Below, in pieces: positions 44,616 to 52,914 of a stretch of 64,000 nucleotides of DNA. Source of the DNA: Ruegeria arenilitoris (GTDB lineage Bacteria; Pseudomonadota; Alphaproteobacteria; Rhodobacterales; Rhodobacteraceae). The DNA lies in the NCBI RefSeq assembly GCF_013035315.1, contig NZ_WQHP01000002.1:434001-498000 (forward strand). The letters run 5' to 3'. Within the stretch, counting starts at the first letter, position 1. Each line of letters begins with the position of its first letter. Under the pieces are notes generated by a model. It did not search any database. It saw only the letters and a program-made list of their open reading frames with translations, and had not been told where the DNA came from. The translations under genes and the position numbers were made by a program.

Positions 44616-46105
44616 GCCGAACGTTCCGTCGATTCTTCTGCCGGAGGCTTTTGAGATCTTCGCTGTCGCAGCGTTTCCCAAAGGCTTTTATCCAACACAA
44701 GAATGGCGGGCAAAAAGAGAACCAACATGGCAAAACCGGTTAATACAAAACGGATCAATTCGTGGAGGCCCGAAAACACACTGAACTCGTCTGCTAAAAA
44801 CACAGGAATGCACGAAATTGCCAGTGCGGGCACAACGGGCCAAGTCTTGCCCAGGACAGAACACCACTCAATCCCGGCGTAGCGCTTCATTATGAAGGCA
44901 TTGATCACAAAGACAATCGCTGCAGCAAAAACCTCGGCCATAGCGATTGCTGTGATACCAAGGGGCGCTGCTGCAAGAACCATTCCTACCGCGATAACGG
45001 AATAAAGCGCTGTTAAACAAGGCAGAAGCCGGACATGACCCGCCAAAGTGATGATCGCGAGGCTCGCATGACCGCTGCACCGGATCAGGGCCGCCACGGC
45101 CAAGATACGCAAAACAGGTGTCGCGGCGTCCCAATCGGGTCCGAGAATTCCGGTGGTAAGTGCATCCGCCATGAGGAACACACCAGTAAAAAGAGGAACA
45201 ACTCCGTAGTACAGAATTGGAAAAAACCGCAAGGCGAGCGCACCAAATCCTCTCGGCCCTCTGTTGTTGTCACGGCTTCGGCGGAAAAGATTCCAAGATA
45301 AGACACGCGTCGGCTCACTTACGATCTCCTCAAAGGCCGCAACAATCCGCTGGGCGGCCCGGAAATAGCCAACAGATGTCGCTCCCAAGAACCCCCCAAT
45401 GATCAACGTTGCCGCGTAAATTCGAATATTCACAACAACGCGGGTCAAAATAATTTTCCAAGAAAACTCTGCAGCCTCACGCAGTGTCTCAGAGCGCACA
45501 AACTTAGGGGGCATTCTGCTGACGACAAAACCGCTGACACTCCAGATCAAAGCGCTGGACAGGCGCCCCCACGCCAGAGCCAGCACGCCATAGCCATGAA
45601 ACAGGGCCCAAGTCGCAACGATCAAATTTGCAAAATCAGCCAGAAGTGTCAGCAACGCGCCTGCTGTCAACCTATTCTGCCAGATCAAAACTCCGTTGTA
45701 GGCTGCGCCTATCGAGGTAAAAAAAACACTCGCCGACAATATCTGGATAAGCGGTTTAGCGGCCGGTTCGGAAACGACAGCACCAATCGCACCGCCTCCA
45801 ACTAGGCCGAGCGCAGCAATCGCGAACCCACAAAGCATAGAAACACTCAGCGTTTCTCTTATGCGGGCCGTTTTCCCGTGCCACTGCATTATGTACTCAG
45901 GCCAACCTGCGGTTGAAACCTGAGTTAGGATGACCACTACTGCAGCAGCAAGCGCAAAGATACCGAACTCTGCTGGCGTCATCAGGCGCACAGCAACCAT
46001 AAAGATCGCGAATTGGGTTAATTGGGTGAAGACTTTGGACACAATTGTCCAAAGCCCGCCCTTTAGTACACTTTCTTCTTTCTTATCCGCCGTTGTCATT
46101 TGCAA
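44612..46105 (-). CDS. Polysaccharide flippase (Wzx/MATE-like)
   Basis: A 497-residue membrane protein with about 12-14 hydrophobic helices, in the oligosaccharide flippase family (N-terminal GGLWTIVSKVFTQLTQFAIF, LMTPAEFGIFALAAAVVVI, FGATSVGYF-type stretch GFLGATSVGYFRAAQRIV). It would move lipid-linked repeat units across the inner membrane before polymerisation. It ends with a charged cytoplasmic tail. It is the last gene of a minus-strand run with two glycosyltransferases. Confidence 0.85.
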   Translation of the reverse strand: MQMTTADKKEESVLKGGLWTIVSKVFTQLTQFAIFMVAVRLMTPAEFGIFALAAAVVVILTQVSTAGWPEYIMQWHGKTARIRETLSVSMLCGFAIAALGLVGGGAIGAVVSEPAAKPLIQILSASVFFTSIGAAYNGVLIWQNRLTAGALLTLLADFANLIVATWALFHGYGVLALAWGRLSSALIWSVSGFVVSRMPPKFVRSETLREAAEFSWKIILTRVVVNIRIYAATLIIGGFLGATSVGYFRAAQRIVAAFEEIVSEPTRVLSWNLFRRSRDNNRGPRGFGALALRFFPILYYGVVPLFTGVFLMADALTTGILGPDWDAATPVLRILAVAALIRCSGHASLAIITLAGHVRLLPCLTALYSVIAVGMVLAAAPLGITAIAMAEVFAAAIVFVINAFIMKRYAGIEWCSVLGKTWPVVPALAISCIPVFLADEFSVFSGLHELIRFVLTGFAMLVLFLPAILVLDKSLWETLRQRRSQKPPAEESTERSA

Positions 46106-46162
46106 TTCCTGATGGACCCGGCACCCGGAATTTTGGCAAACAGGCGATTTTGGCGAGACCCT

Positions 46163-47431
46163 TCATGAAGCAGTTCGGGCATATTCATGCTCAGCCCTCC
46201 GGGATTCGTTCATCCCCCAAAGTATTTCTTGGTAAACATTCAGCAACTCAGCACACCAGTTTTCGGGCGTATGGGAGATATTGCGCGCGCCACGTCTGGC
46301 ATTAGAAGCCATTTGCAGGATCATGTTATCGTCCTGTGAAAGGTCTCGCATAGCCGCCGCCAGCGCTTCACTATCACCCGCCGAAAAGTTTAGACCCATG
46401 TTTAGCGTTCGAATTTCTTGGCTCAGCAACAGGCTGTCGGATACAAGAACGGGAACGCCGCTTAGCAGCGCTTCAACCGGTGCCAGACCAAAGGGCTCTG
46501 GTCCCAAAGTCGGCGCTACCAGCATTCGTGCGTTGGTCATGGCGCGCTGCAATCCGACTCGGTCTTGCCAACCATCAAACTGATGTTCGGGAAAGCTAGT
46601 GCGCAACTGGTGCAGGTCCTGTCCATCACCTACAAAACGCACTTTGACACCAGCTTTTCTTCCAGCTTCTGCAAGCAGAAAGACGCCTTTGTAAGCGTGT
46701 ATATCTCCAACGTATACAAATTCACTGTTCAGCTGGCTTGCAACCGGTTGGGATAACAGGGGTTCCGACGGGTTCGCAATTGCCACGACGGGACCGCTCG
46801 TGCCGTCCGGAAACAGTAGTCGCTCCATACCTGAGTGGATGAGCAAAGTCGTAACATCTGGCAAAAGCCTGTTCCGAGCTTGGTTTTGAAGCGCTTGACG
46901 CAAGACCCTCCACAGTTTCTGTCCATAGTTGCGCTTGTCACAATTGTGCAGAATGCAGGACCCAGACATTGCCAACCGGGGACAGGTGCTTTGCCCACGG
47001 AAATCAAAAAATGCACCATTGGGGCAGCTCAGAAAGTAATCGTGAGCATGCATAACTGTACGACTTTTGACCTGCTTGAGAGGCCAAAGTAACGACGGTG
47101 ACAAGGTCTGGTGATACCCATGAACATGATAGATCACACCACCGCAATCATTCATTTTGATCCAATTTGCCAACCGTTTTTGGACCGCATAATTCCAAAT
47201 CCCAGATGCGGCCGCGGACAATCCGCCCCGTTCTAACAGGCTTTGGCCACCCATTGAAATTAATTCAATTCCGGCATTCAAACGATCACCGTCATCGCCG
47301 CAAAAATAAGTAACTGGAATGCCTTGCTCGGCAAGTAATTCAGCTTGAAGGACAGCCAGCTTCGACGCACCTCCTCGAATTTTTGCGAAATCGCTAAGTA
47401 TTACGACACGACTGGGCACCAGGTCCGTCAT
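46163..47431 (-). CDS. Glycosyltransferase family 4-like protein
   Basis: A 422-residue GT-B glycosyltransferase. An N-terminal donor-independent half (VVILSDFAKIRGGASKLAVL) is followed by a GT1-type C-terminal domain with FVYVGDIHAYKGV, VRFVGDGQDLHQL and the E-rich nucleotide-sugar loop GPEPFGLAPVEALLSGVPVL. It contains a cysteine-rich insert (CPNGAFFDFRGQSTCPRL, CILHNC) often seen in such enzymes. It would add a sugar to the lipid-linked repeat unit. Its start overlaps the upstream GT2 stop by 4 bp. Confidence 0.85.
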   Translation of the reverse strand: MTDLVPSRVVILSDFAKIRGGASKLAVLQAELLAEQGIPVTYFCGDDGDRLNAGIELISMGGQSLLERGGLSAAASGIWNYAVQKRLANWIKMNDCGGVIYHVHGYHQTLSPSLLWPLKQVKSRTVMHAHDYFLSCPNGAFFDFRGQSTCPRLAMSGSCILHNCDKRNYGQKLWRVLRQALQNQARNRLLPDVTTLLIHSGMERLLFPDGTSGPVVAIANPSEPLLSQPVASQLNSEFVYVGDIHAYKGVFLLAEAGRKAGVKVRFVGDGQDLHQLRTSFPEHQFDGWQDRVGLQRAMTNARMLVAPTLGPEPFGLAPVEALLSGVPVLVSDSLLLSQEIRTLNMGLNFSAGDSEALAAAMRDLSQDDNMILQMASNARRGARNISHTPENWCAELLNVYQEILWGMNESRRAEHEYARTAS

Positions 47432-48306
47432 TCGAATTTTACCACGTTTTCCGGGTTTAGTTTTCCGCGCGCCAAATCACCAAAGGCTTGGAGGTTTCCT
47501 TTCAATCGTCCCAACCGGTCTATTTCGGGCTCGGCATTGAAAGACCTGACAAAATTGCTTGCCAAGTTCCTCCACATTATCTTGAGAGCACGGCTAAAGG
47601 CCATCGTGCCCTTCCGATTCAAATAAAGCGGGTTAGCAATTTGCGAATAGCCTATACGTTGGCCGCTTGTTCGCCCGACCTTGGTCCCCAAATGCACTCC
47701 CCGCAAATTGCTCGAACGAACGATACGTCCGTGTGCAGCCATCTGGCGCGAGAAATCCACGTCCTCTAGCCAAGCATATAACTTGAGTTTCGTGTCAAAC
47801 AGTATCTTATCCAACAAAGCCGGTGCCGCACGCAGCGCCATGTTGCACCCATAGCAATTGTAGACTTCTGTTATGCTAGGGTCATTGTTATCGGAAGTGC
47901 GCGAGACCAAATCAATACCACGCCAATGGTCAATTCCCGGCCCGTGTATCCCGTCGGCCAAAACGGTGCCTGTTGCCATTACGACATCGGGTTGAGTTTC
48001 AAACAGTTTCTCTAGGTTGGCCAGATAGTCCGGCGCCATCAGAAAATCGTCATCCAAAAACAGAAGAACATCGTCTTCGTGCAGCATACTCAAGGCAGTA
48101 TTTCGTTGAACACAAGTGCCACGTTCACTTTGAACGACGCAGACCGGAAACGGTAAATCGGCGATTTTGTTCGCGTCGATATCTCCGGCGTCTGCGACTA
48201 CTACTATTACCAGGTCTGGAAATCGTTTTTGGCGCGCTAAATCAAGAACTGTAGTAACCACAACATCAGGGCGGTTCGCAGTCGGTATGGAAACAATAAT
48301 ACGCAT
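47428..48306 (-). CDS. Glycosyltransferase family 2 protein
   Basis: A 292-residue GT-A enzyme. It starts with MRIIVSIPTANRPDVVVTTV, then QSERGTCVQRNTAL and the metal motif LLFLDDDFLMAPDYL (DDD near residue 84). WLEDVDFSRQM carries the later ED/DVD acceptor-base region. It would transfer one sugar during repeat-unit assembly. Translationally coupled to the GT4 gene by a 4-bp overlap. Confidence 0.87.
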   Translation of the reverse strand: MRIIVSIPTANRPDVVVTTVLDLARQKRFPDLVIVVVADAGDIDANKIADLPFPVCVVQSERGTCVQRNTALSMLHEDDVLLFLDDDFLMAPDYLANLEKLFETQPDVVMATGTVLADGIHGPGIDHWRGIDLVSRTSDNNDPSITEVYNCYGCNMALRAAPALLDKILFDTKLKLYAWLEDVDFSRQMAAHGRIVRSSNLRGVHLGTKVGRTSGQRIGYSQIANPLYLNRKGTMAFSRALKIMWRNLASNFVRSFNAEPEIDRLGRLKGNLQAFGDLARGKLNPENVVKFE

Positions 48307-48431
48307 AACGTTATCCCACTTTAGACATAATATTGCCGATAAACCGCCATCTCAGCTTGCGTTGTTGACAGGTATTCGTCTCCAGCGTAGCCGTGGTAGT
48401 AATCATGAATAAGAAAAGTCGAGCATAGCAA

Positions 48432-48575
48432 ATGGCACTCGTTCACGAGAATAAAACGTTGCGCTTCAATATCATCGATCTGATCGAATCCGCGTCACCG
48501 AAGCTACTGCGCCGGTTGGTGATTGGCGGTTGTCTCCTCTTTTGGTTAATAGTGCTCCTGTTCGTTTTCTTTTGA
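48432..48575 (+). CDS. Possible small single-span membrane protein (47 aa)
   Basis: A short plus-strand frame (ATG 48432, TGA 48573) between minus-strand genes. Residues 1-28 are polar and amphipathic (NIIDLIESASPKLLRRL), and residues 29-47 form one strong hydrophobic helix (GGCLLFWLIVLLFVFF) ending at the stop. It has only a weak GAG eight bases upstream. The clean two-part layout suggests a real tail-anchored miniprotein, perhaps linked to the polysaccharide machinery, but there is no homology evidence and chance is possible. Confidence 0.4.
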   Translation: MALVHENKTLRFNIIDLIESASPKLLRRLVIGGCLLFWLIVLLFVFF

Positions 48576-48594
48576 CCCGGATGACTAGATGACG

Positions 48595-49296
48595 CTATCT
48601 TGCTCCGTCACCCATGATCATTACTTTGATTGTCTTAAGGATGATAATTACGTCGCGGGCGAATGATTGGTTGCGAACATAGTCAACATCCATTTCCACC
48701 CTTTCCGCGTAAGTTGTATTGCTACGTCCATTTACTTGCCAATGCCCAGTAATCCCAGGCTTAACTGATAGGTAGTCGCAAAAGTGCTCGCCGTAGTGGG
48801 ATGCTTCAGCAGCGACCACAGGGCGAGGGCCAACGATCGCCATATCACCTCTTAAAACGTTCCAGAACTGCGGAAGTTCGTCCAAACTTGTCTTACGAAA
48901 AAACTCTCCGACCGTTGTAATTCGCGGGTCCTCATCCAATTTCTGATGCGCCTCCCATTGGGCACGAGCTTCGGCGTCGGATTCCAAGATATTAGCTAGA
49001 CGCTCTTCAGCGTCCCGAGCCATAGTTCTGAACTTTAGGCAGTTAAACTCTTTGCCACCGCGACCGATACGTCTATGAGCAAACAAAATCGGCCCACCGT
49101 CCGTTATCAAAATTACGACGGAGATCAGAACAATAAAGGGTGCGAAAAAGATCAGGGCTAAGAATGCGAACAAACGGTCAAACAAAGATTTGATCGCAGA
49201 ACCCCAACCACCTTTGTACTTTTTTAATCTGCTCGTAGTTGAGCTTCCAAGCAATGAAGCATTCACTTCAGCGCCCCGATTAAAATCAGTTCCCAT
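48595..49296 (-). CDS. Undecaprenyl-phosphate sugar phosphotransferase (ExoY-like)
   Basis: A bacterial sugar transferase, the initiating enzyme that puts a sugar-1-phosphate on undecaprenyl phosphate. It has one membrane helix (FLALIFFAPFIVLISVVILI), then the family motifs FAHRRIGRGGKEFNCLKFRT, KTSLDELPQFWNVLRGDM, IVGPRPVV and KPGITGHWQVNGRS. The chosen start gives 233 residues, the usual ExoY size; ATG 49470 would add 58 residues that do not look family-like. Neither start has a clear ribosome binding site. Confidence 0.88.
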   Translation of the reverse strand: MGTDFNRGAEVNASLLGSSTTSRLKKYKGGWGSAIKSLFDRLFAFLALIFFAPFIVLISVVILITDGGPILFAHRRIGRGGKEFNCLKFRTMARDAEERLANILESDAEARAQWEAHQKLDEDPRITTVGEFFRKTSLDELPQFWNVLRGDMAIVGPRPVVAAEASHYGEHFCDYLSVKPGITGHWQVNGRSNTTYAERVEMDVDYVRNQSFARDVIIILKTIKVMIMGDGAR

Positions 49297-49540
49297 AACG
49301 CAGCCAATCGTTAAAAAATATTCACAAGTCGCGGCCCAAAAAATGTTGGCTCGCGGATCAATTCGCCTAGATAAGCAGTATAAGAAAATCCCCCTCGACG
49401 TCGCAACTTTTTTGTATTTTTGACACAGGGCATCAAGCGGCTTGTGGATAACCCAATTTCTAGAGTCCATTTGTTGGAGAAATGGAAACAGTGTTTAATT
49501 TCAGTTCAGCACTGTTGCCATTCAGCCAAACTCTCTGAGG

Positions 49541-50956
49541 TCAAAGGCGATTCGAAAGTCCGACTGCAGATTGCGCCAGTGGCTCCGTAGCATTGCGCGC
49601 GTACACTTCTTCACGGGCGACAACGCACAGCGCCGAAGTCGTCATTAGGAGCAGGGTTGGATCCGGCGTAGTCGCCGAAACCAACATAGCCGTCAACAAG
49701 GTCATCGAACTTACACGGCCGGCGCAAAACAACCGCAAGGTAGTTTGGTTGGCTCCACTTACCGAAACTCCAATTGCGGTGATAACGAAAAGCGAAAAAG
49801 CAATCGTTCCAGGAAGTCCGACACTTCCTAAAAGGACAGATGCAAACCCGCTGCCGCGCAGTGAACCGACCCCGGCTCCAAGCCCCCAAGTTTGAACTAA
49901 GGCGTCAAATCCAGCAACTGACCACGCCCCCCGTTCCCGACCTGACAAGGAATCCTGTTTGGAAAAAATCAACCGGTCCATAACATCTGAAAGCCCATCC
50001 AAAACAAATGGAAGTAGAAGCATAGCGCTCGCAGCAATTGCGAGGAATGAAACACCAACGACCAATAGATGACCAAAACCACGTGACATACGGAAACCCA
50101 GATAAACCCTGAAATGGAGCGCCACAAAAAGCACTCCCGCGGCAAGAGCAGCAATTCCCGTACTGGACATGGCCAGCAAAGCTCCAATGAAATTAGCGGC
50201 TGCCAACATGCCATGGCTCTGCTTTCTGCCAATCAAATAAGACATAAAAAAGTAAGTAAAGAAGACGGCCGAGGCGGCACCATAAGCGGATGCCTCTGCA
50301 TAACCCCCGATCACCCTGCTAAACGGCCCGACGAGGTGCTCATTCAACAACGCGTAATCGGCAGTTCTGACAAGGCTCAAAACTGCGTCAGCACCTAGAA
50401 AATCAAAAAGTCCGAGTAGAACGTTTAATAACGCGGCCCAAACCAATCCTTTCTCGATGAACTCAGCGCCACGTCTTCTAGCGACGAAGACCGTCGCCAG
50501 GAAAAAGCCAAAGGACAACAAAATGTAGACGGATTGAGCAATATTGGAGTTCGTAGGTCGTAACGGCAACATTACAGAGTTAAAAAAATTGCTAACTTGC
50601 GGCCCCTTGTTTGTCACTGTCATCGGGAAAACAAGAAACTGCCCTTGAAACAGGCGCACGAGCACGACACCCGAAAAAACTGAGTACAGCGTAAAGACCA
50701 GAAGGTAGACACCTGATGGAGGGAATCGGAGATACCTCGGTTCGTACGCATGCGCGATCCAACGTATCAACAAGATTGAGATCGAGAGGACAGCCAAGAA
50801 ATTGGCCATTATCAGTGAAAGGCCACCTACTACCATCGCCGCGAACATCCCAAAGGGTATGACCGCAACCGCCATCAGTATTCCGGTGTCTGCATTTCGT
50901 GCGCTAAGCCAAAGCCACAATAGCAAAAAGGCGGCTGCAGCGGGATAAACAGCCAT
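49541..50956 (-). CDS. O-antigen ligase/polymerase-like membrane protein (Wzy candidate)
   Basis: A 471-residue membrane protein with about 10-12 hydrophobic segments and a larger periplasmic loop in the second half (FSKQDSLSGRERGAWSVAGF followed by WGLGAGVGSLRGSG), the pattern of Wzy_C/WaaL-type polymerases and ligases. It would polymerise the flipped repeat units in the periplasm. The assignment rests on topology, the loop motif and its place beside the ExoY-like gene. Confidence 0.75.
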   Translation of the reverse strand: MAVYPAAAAFLLLWLWLSARNADTGILMAVAVIPFGMFAAMVVGGLSLIMANFLAVLSISILLIRWIAHAYEPRYLRFPPSGVYLLVFTLYSVFSGVVLVRLFQGQFLVFPMTVTNKGPQVSNFFNSVMLPLRPTNSNIAQSVYILLSFGFFLATVFVARRRGAEFIEKGLVWAALLNVLLGLFDFLGADAVLSLVRTADYALLNEHLVGPFSRVIGGYAEASAYGAASAVFFTYFFMSYLIGRKQSHGMLAAANFIGALLAMSSTGIAALAAGVLFVALHFRVYLGFRMSRGFGHLLVVGVSFLAIAASAMLLLPFVLDGLSDVMDRLIFSKQDSLSGRERGAWSVAGFDALVQTWGLGAGVGSLRGSGFASVLLGSVGLPGTIAFSLFVITAIGVSVSGANQTTLRLFCAGRVSSMTLLTAMLVSATTPDPTLLLMTTSALCVVAREEVYARNATEPLAQSAVGLSNRL

Positions 50957-51364
50957 TTACGTCCTCACTCAAAGTCTCGGAGTGCAATCCGCGAACATTA
51001 AACTTACGTGATACTAGTCTAGGCCAATATGTAATTTGCTTAGTCCAACTCTCTATGTCCTTTGCGATTTTAACAAGCATCGCCGCCCGCATGAAAAATT
51101 TCTGGAATACAGCGCTTCGAACTGCTTAAGCGCTAAGAATAATGAAATAATTTCAGGTAGATATCTAATGGCGATCACGGCCGAAGGTCAGAGAGACAAT
51201 TTCCGAAAACTAACGTGAACGTTTCGAAAACAACAACAATAGCACGATTACTTTGCCTTTGAGTTTTATCGAATCCAATTTGAAAGCAATTCGATTGAAA
51301 GTTCTGGGACTCCAAGATTCACAGTTGCAAACACTATACTCGTTTTTCCAATGGCAAGATTGTC
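50957..51364. other. AT-rich divergent intergenic region
   Basis: A 408-bp spacer between the divergent polymerase and methyltransferase genes. It is clearly more AT-rich than the rest of the window. A 7-bp inverted repeat (AGCGCTT at about 51110, AAGCGCT at about 51128) is the only structure noticed. A 60-codon open frame (51036-51218) looks random. It should hold promoters for both sides. Confidence 0.5.
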
Positions 51365-52264
51365 GTGACATCACGTGAGACACTAAAATTTGGGTTAGGC
51401 CTTTTTAAGCGCGGGATTGGGTTACCGGTTTCTGCAGCGTGGGCGAGATTAATGGCAACTGGTATTCGCCCTCCAGCTATGATCGGTGCTTATCCAGACT
51501 ATGCGACAGCCGCAATTAACACGAACGGCAATGGGTATAACGATGAAGACGTAGCACAGGTAAATGCTGAGCTGATGCGCAAAACTACAGTTTGGGATTA
51601 CCCGGTAATTTATTGGATCAATGAAGTATTCAGCGAAGGAATGCATCTGCTGGATGCGGGCGGGCATTTCGGATCCAAGTATATTGCCTTTGGAGACTTG
51701 TGCCCTATCGATAGGCTGCACTGGATAGTTTATGATTTGCCAATAACAATTAGTCTGGCCCGTGCCGCGCAAGAGAAACAAGAATTACCTGCCGAGATTG
51801 TGTTTCAAGACCACCTATCAGAAGTTGGTTCTGTAGATGTTTTGCTGGCGTCTGGTCTTTTGCAATACTTGGATATTTCCCTGGCAGAGTTGGTCGGAGA
51901 ACTGGACTCCCCCCCCAAATACATTTTGTTGAACAAAGTTGCTACGCGCTGTGGCCCGTCTATTGTAACTCTAGAAAAGATCGGGCCTGGCCGGGTCCCA
52001 TATCAGATCAGAAACCAAGTGGAATTTGAAAAAGGTCTGACCGAAATGGGTTATGTCATACGCGATCAGTGGGACATTCCGTCTCTAAGTCACGTCGTCT
52101 CAACGCATCCGGGCTTGGGTCCAAGTGTCAGCCGAGGCTACTTCTTGGAACGTTGTGATCAAGCTCTAACAATCGGTTCGCCCGATTGCCAGCAAAGCTC
52201 AACAGGGCCGTCCGTGTCGCGCAGGGCCAAAGCACCGACCCAACCCGGCGCAGGCTCGAGGTGA
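51365..52264 (+). CDS. Methyltransferase, TIGR04325 family
   Basis: A 299-residue protein. The family's SAM-binding motif is HLLDAGGHFGSKYIAF (about residue 95), preceded by a conserved helix and followed by IVYDLPITISLARA and DVLLASGLLQYLD, all typical of TIGR04325 putative methyltransferases found in polysaccharide loci. Translation appears to start at GTG 51365. The last 35 or so codons overlap the convergent phosphopantetheinyl transferase gene and are low-complexity, so the natural domain ends near SRGYFLERCD. Likely role: methylation of a sugar or a linked group. Confidence 0.8.
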   Translation: MTSRETLKFGLGLFKRGIGLPVSAAWARLMATGIRPPAMIGAYPDYATAAINTNGNGYNDEDVAQVNAELMRKTTVWDYPVIYWINEVFSEGMHLLDAGGHFGSKYIAFGDLCPIDRLHWIVYDLPITISLARAAQEKQELPAEIVFQDHLSEVGSVDVLLASGLLQYLDISLAELVGELDSPPKYILLNKVATRCGPSIVTLEKIGPGRVPYQIRNQVEFEKGLTEMGYVIRDQWDIPSLSHVVSTHPGLGPSVSRGYFLERCDQALTIGSPDCQQSSTGPSVSRRAKAPTQPGAGSR

Positions 52265-52851
52265 AAAAGAGACCAGCTTGTCGGGTCGCCATCTTCAATC
52301 CGGTTCAATTTGGCTGGAACGTCAGGCGACAAGGTCACATCAAAGGAGTCGAGTGGCATGTGCAGACCGTGGCCCAACATTTTTAGCACGGCCTCTTTCC
52401 TGGTCCAGCAGCGAAAGAATCCCTGCAGCCTGTCCGCCTGTGGCAGTCTCGACAACTCAGCATATTCCGCAGAAGAGAAATTATGTTTGGCAACCGCATC
52501 ATCAATGGGTCTAACCAACTCAATATCGAGGCCGGGGTCAGACCGAGTACAAACCGCCAAAGCGGCGAGGCCACCCGAGTGACTAAGATTAAACCAGGGA
52601 CCATCTCGCAAGTACGGCTTACCATGCGGCCCATAATTGAACTGGATCGTCTGTGAGGTGACGCCGACGTATTCCGCTAAAATTTTGCGCAAACCCGAAC
52701 GGCCCACGATGTACATGCTCCTATCGCTGAGTTTGACAAAACGTTCTGCCCTTTGGTGTTCTTCCGTGGAAAGATCCTTACTGAAATGGTTTATGCTTTC
52801 TTCCGGTTCGTCCAGAGACCATTGCCAAAGATCCACATTGAGCACACGCAT
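52159..52851 (-). CDS. 4'-phosphopantetheinyl transferase (Sfp type)
   Basis: A 230-residue Sfp/Gsp-type enzyme that attaches phosphopantetheine from CoA to carrier proteins. Family motifs are clear: NYGPHGKPYL, FNLSHSGGLAALAV, the Mg2+ motif GLDIELV and FFRCWTRKEAVLKMLGHGL with the WxxKEAxxK signature. ATG 52851 directly follows AGAGGAG; the GTG two codons later (52845) has better spacing and may be the true start. Its likely target is the carrier domain of the protein at 59629. The 3' end overlaps the convergent methyltransferase gene by 106 bp. Confidence 0.9.
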   Translation of the reverse strand: MRVLNVDLWQWSLDEPEESINHFSKDLSTEEHQRAERFVKLSDRSMYIVGRSGLRKILAEYVGVTSQTIQFNYGPHGKPYLRDGPWFNLSHSGGLAALAVCTRSDPGLDIELVRPIDDAVAKHNFSSAEYAELSRLPQADRLQGFFRCWTRKEAVLKMLGHGLHMPLDSFDVTLSPDVPAKLNRIEDGDPTSWSLFHLEPAPGWVGALALRDTDGPVELCWQSGEPIVRA

Positions 52852-52914
52852 ACTCCTCTGTTCAGATTCTGAAATCTTCTCGCGAAAAACCCAACTAGTC
52901 GATAGGGTGTCTAC

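Noticed and set aside
51036-51218. 60-codon frame in the AT-rich spacer
   Set aside because: No ribosome binding site, no domain or membrane segment, and it is likely chance in an AT-rich stretch.
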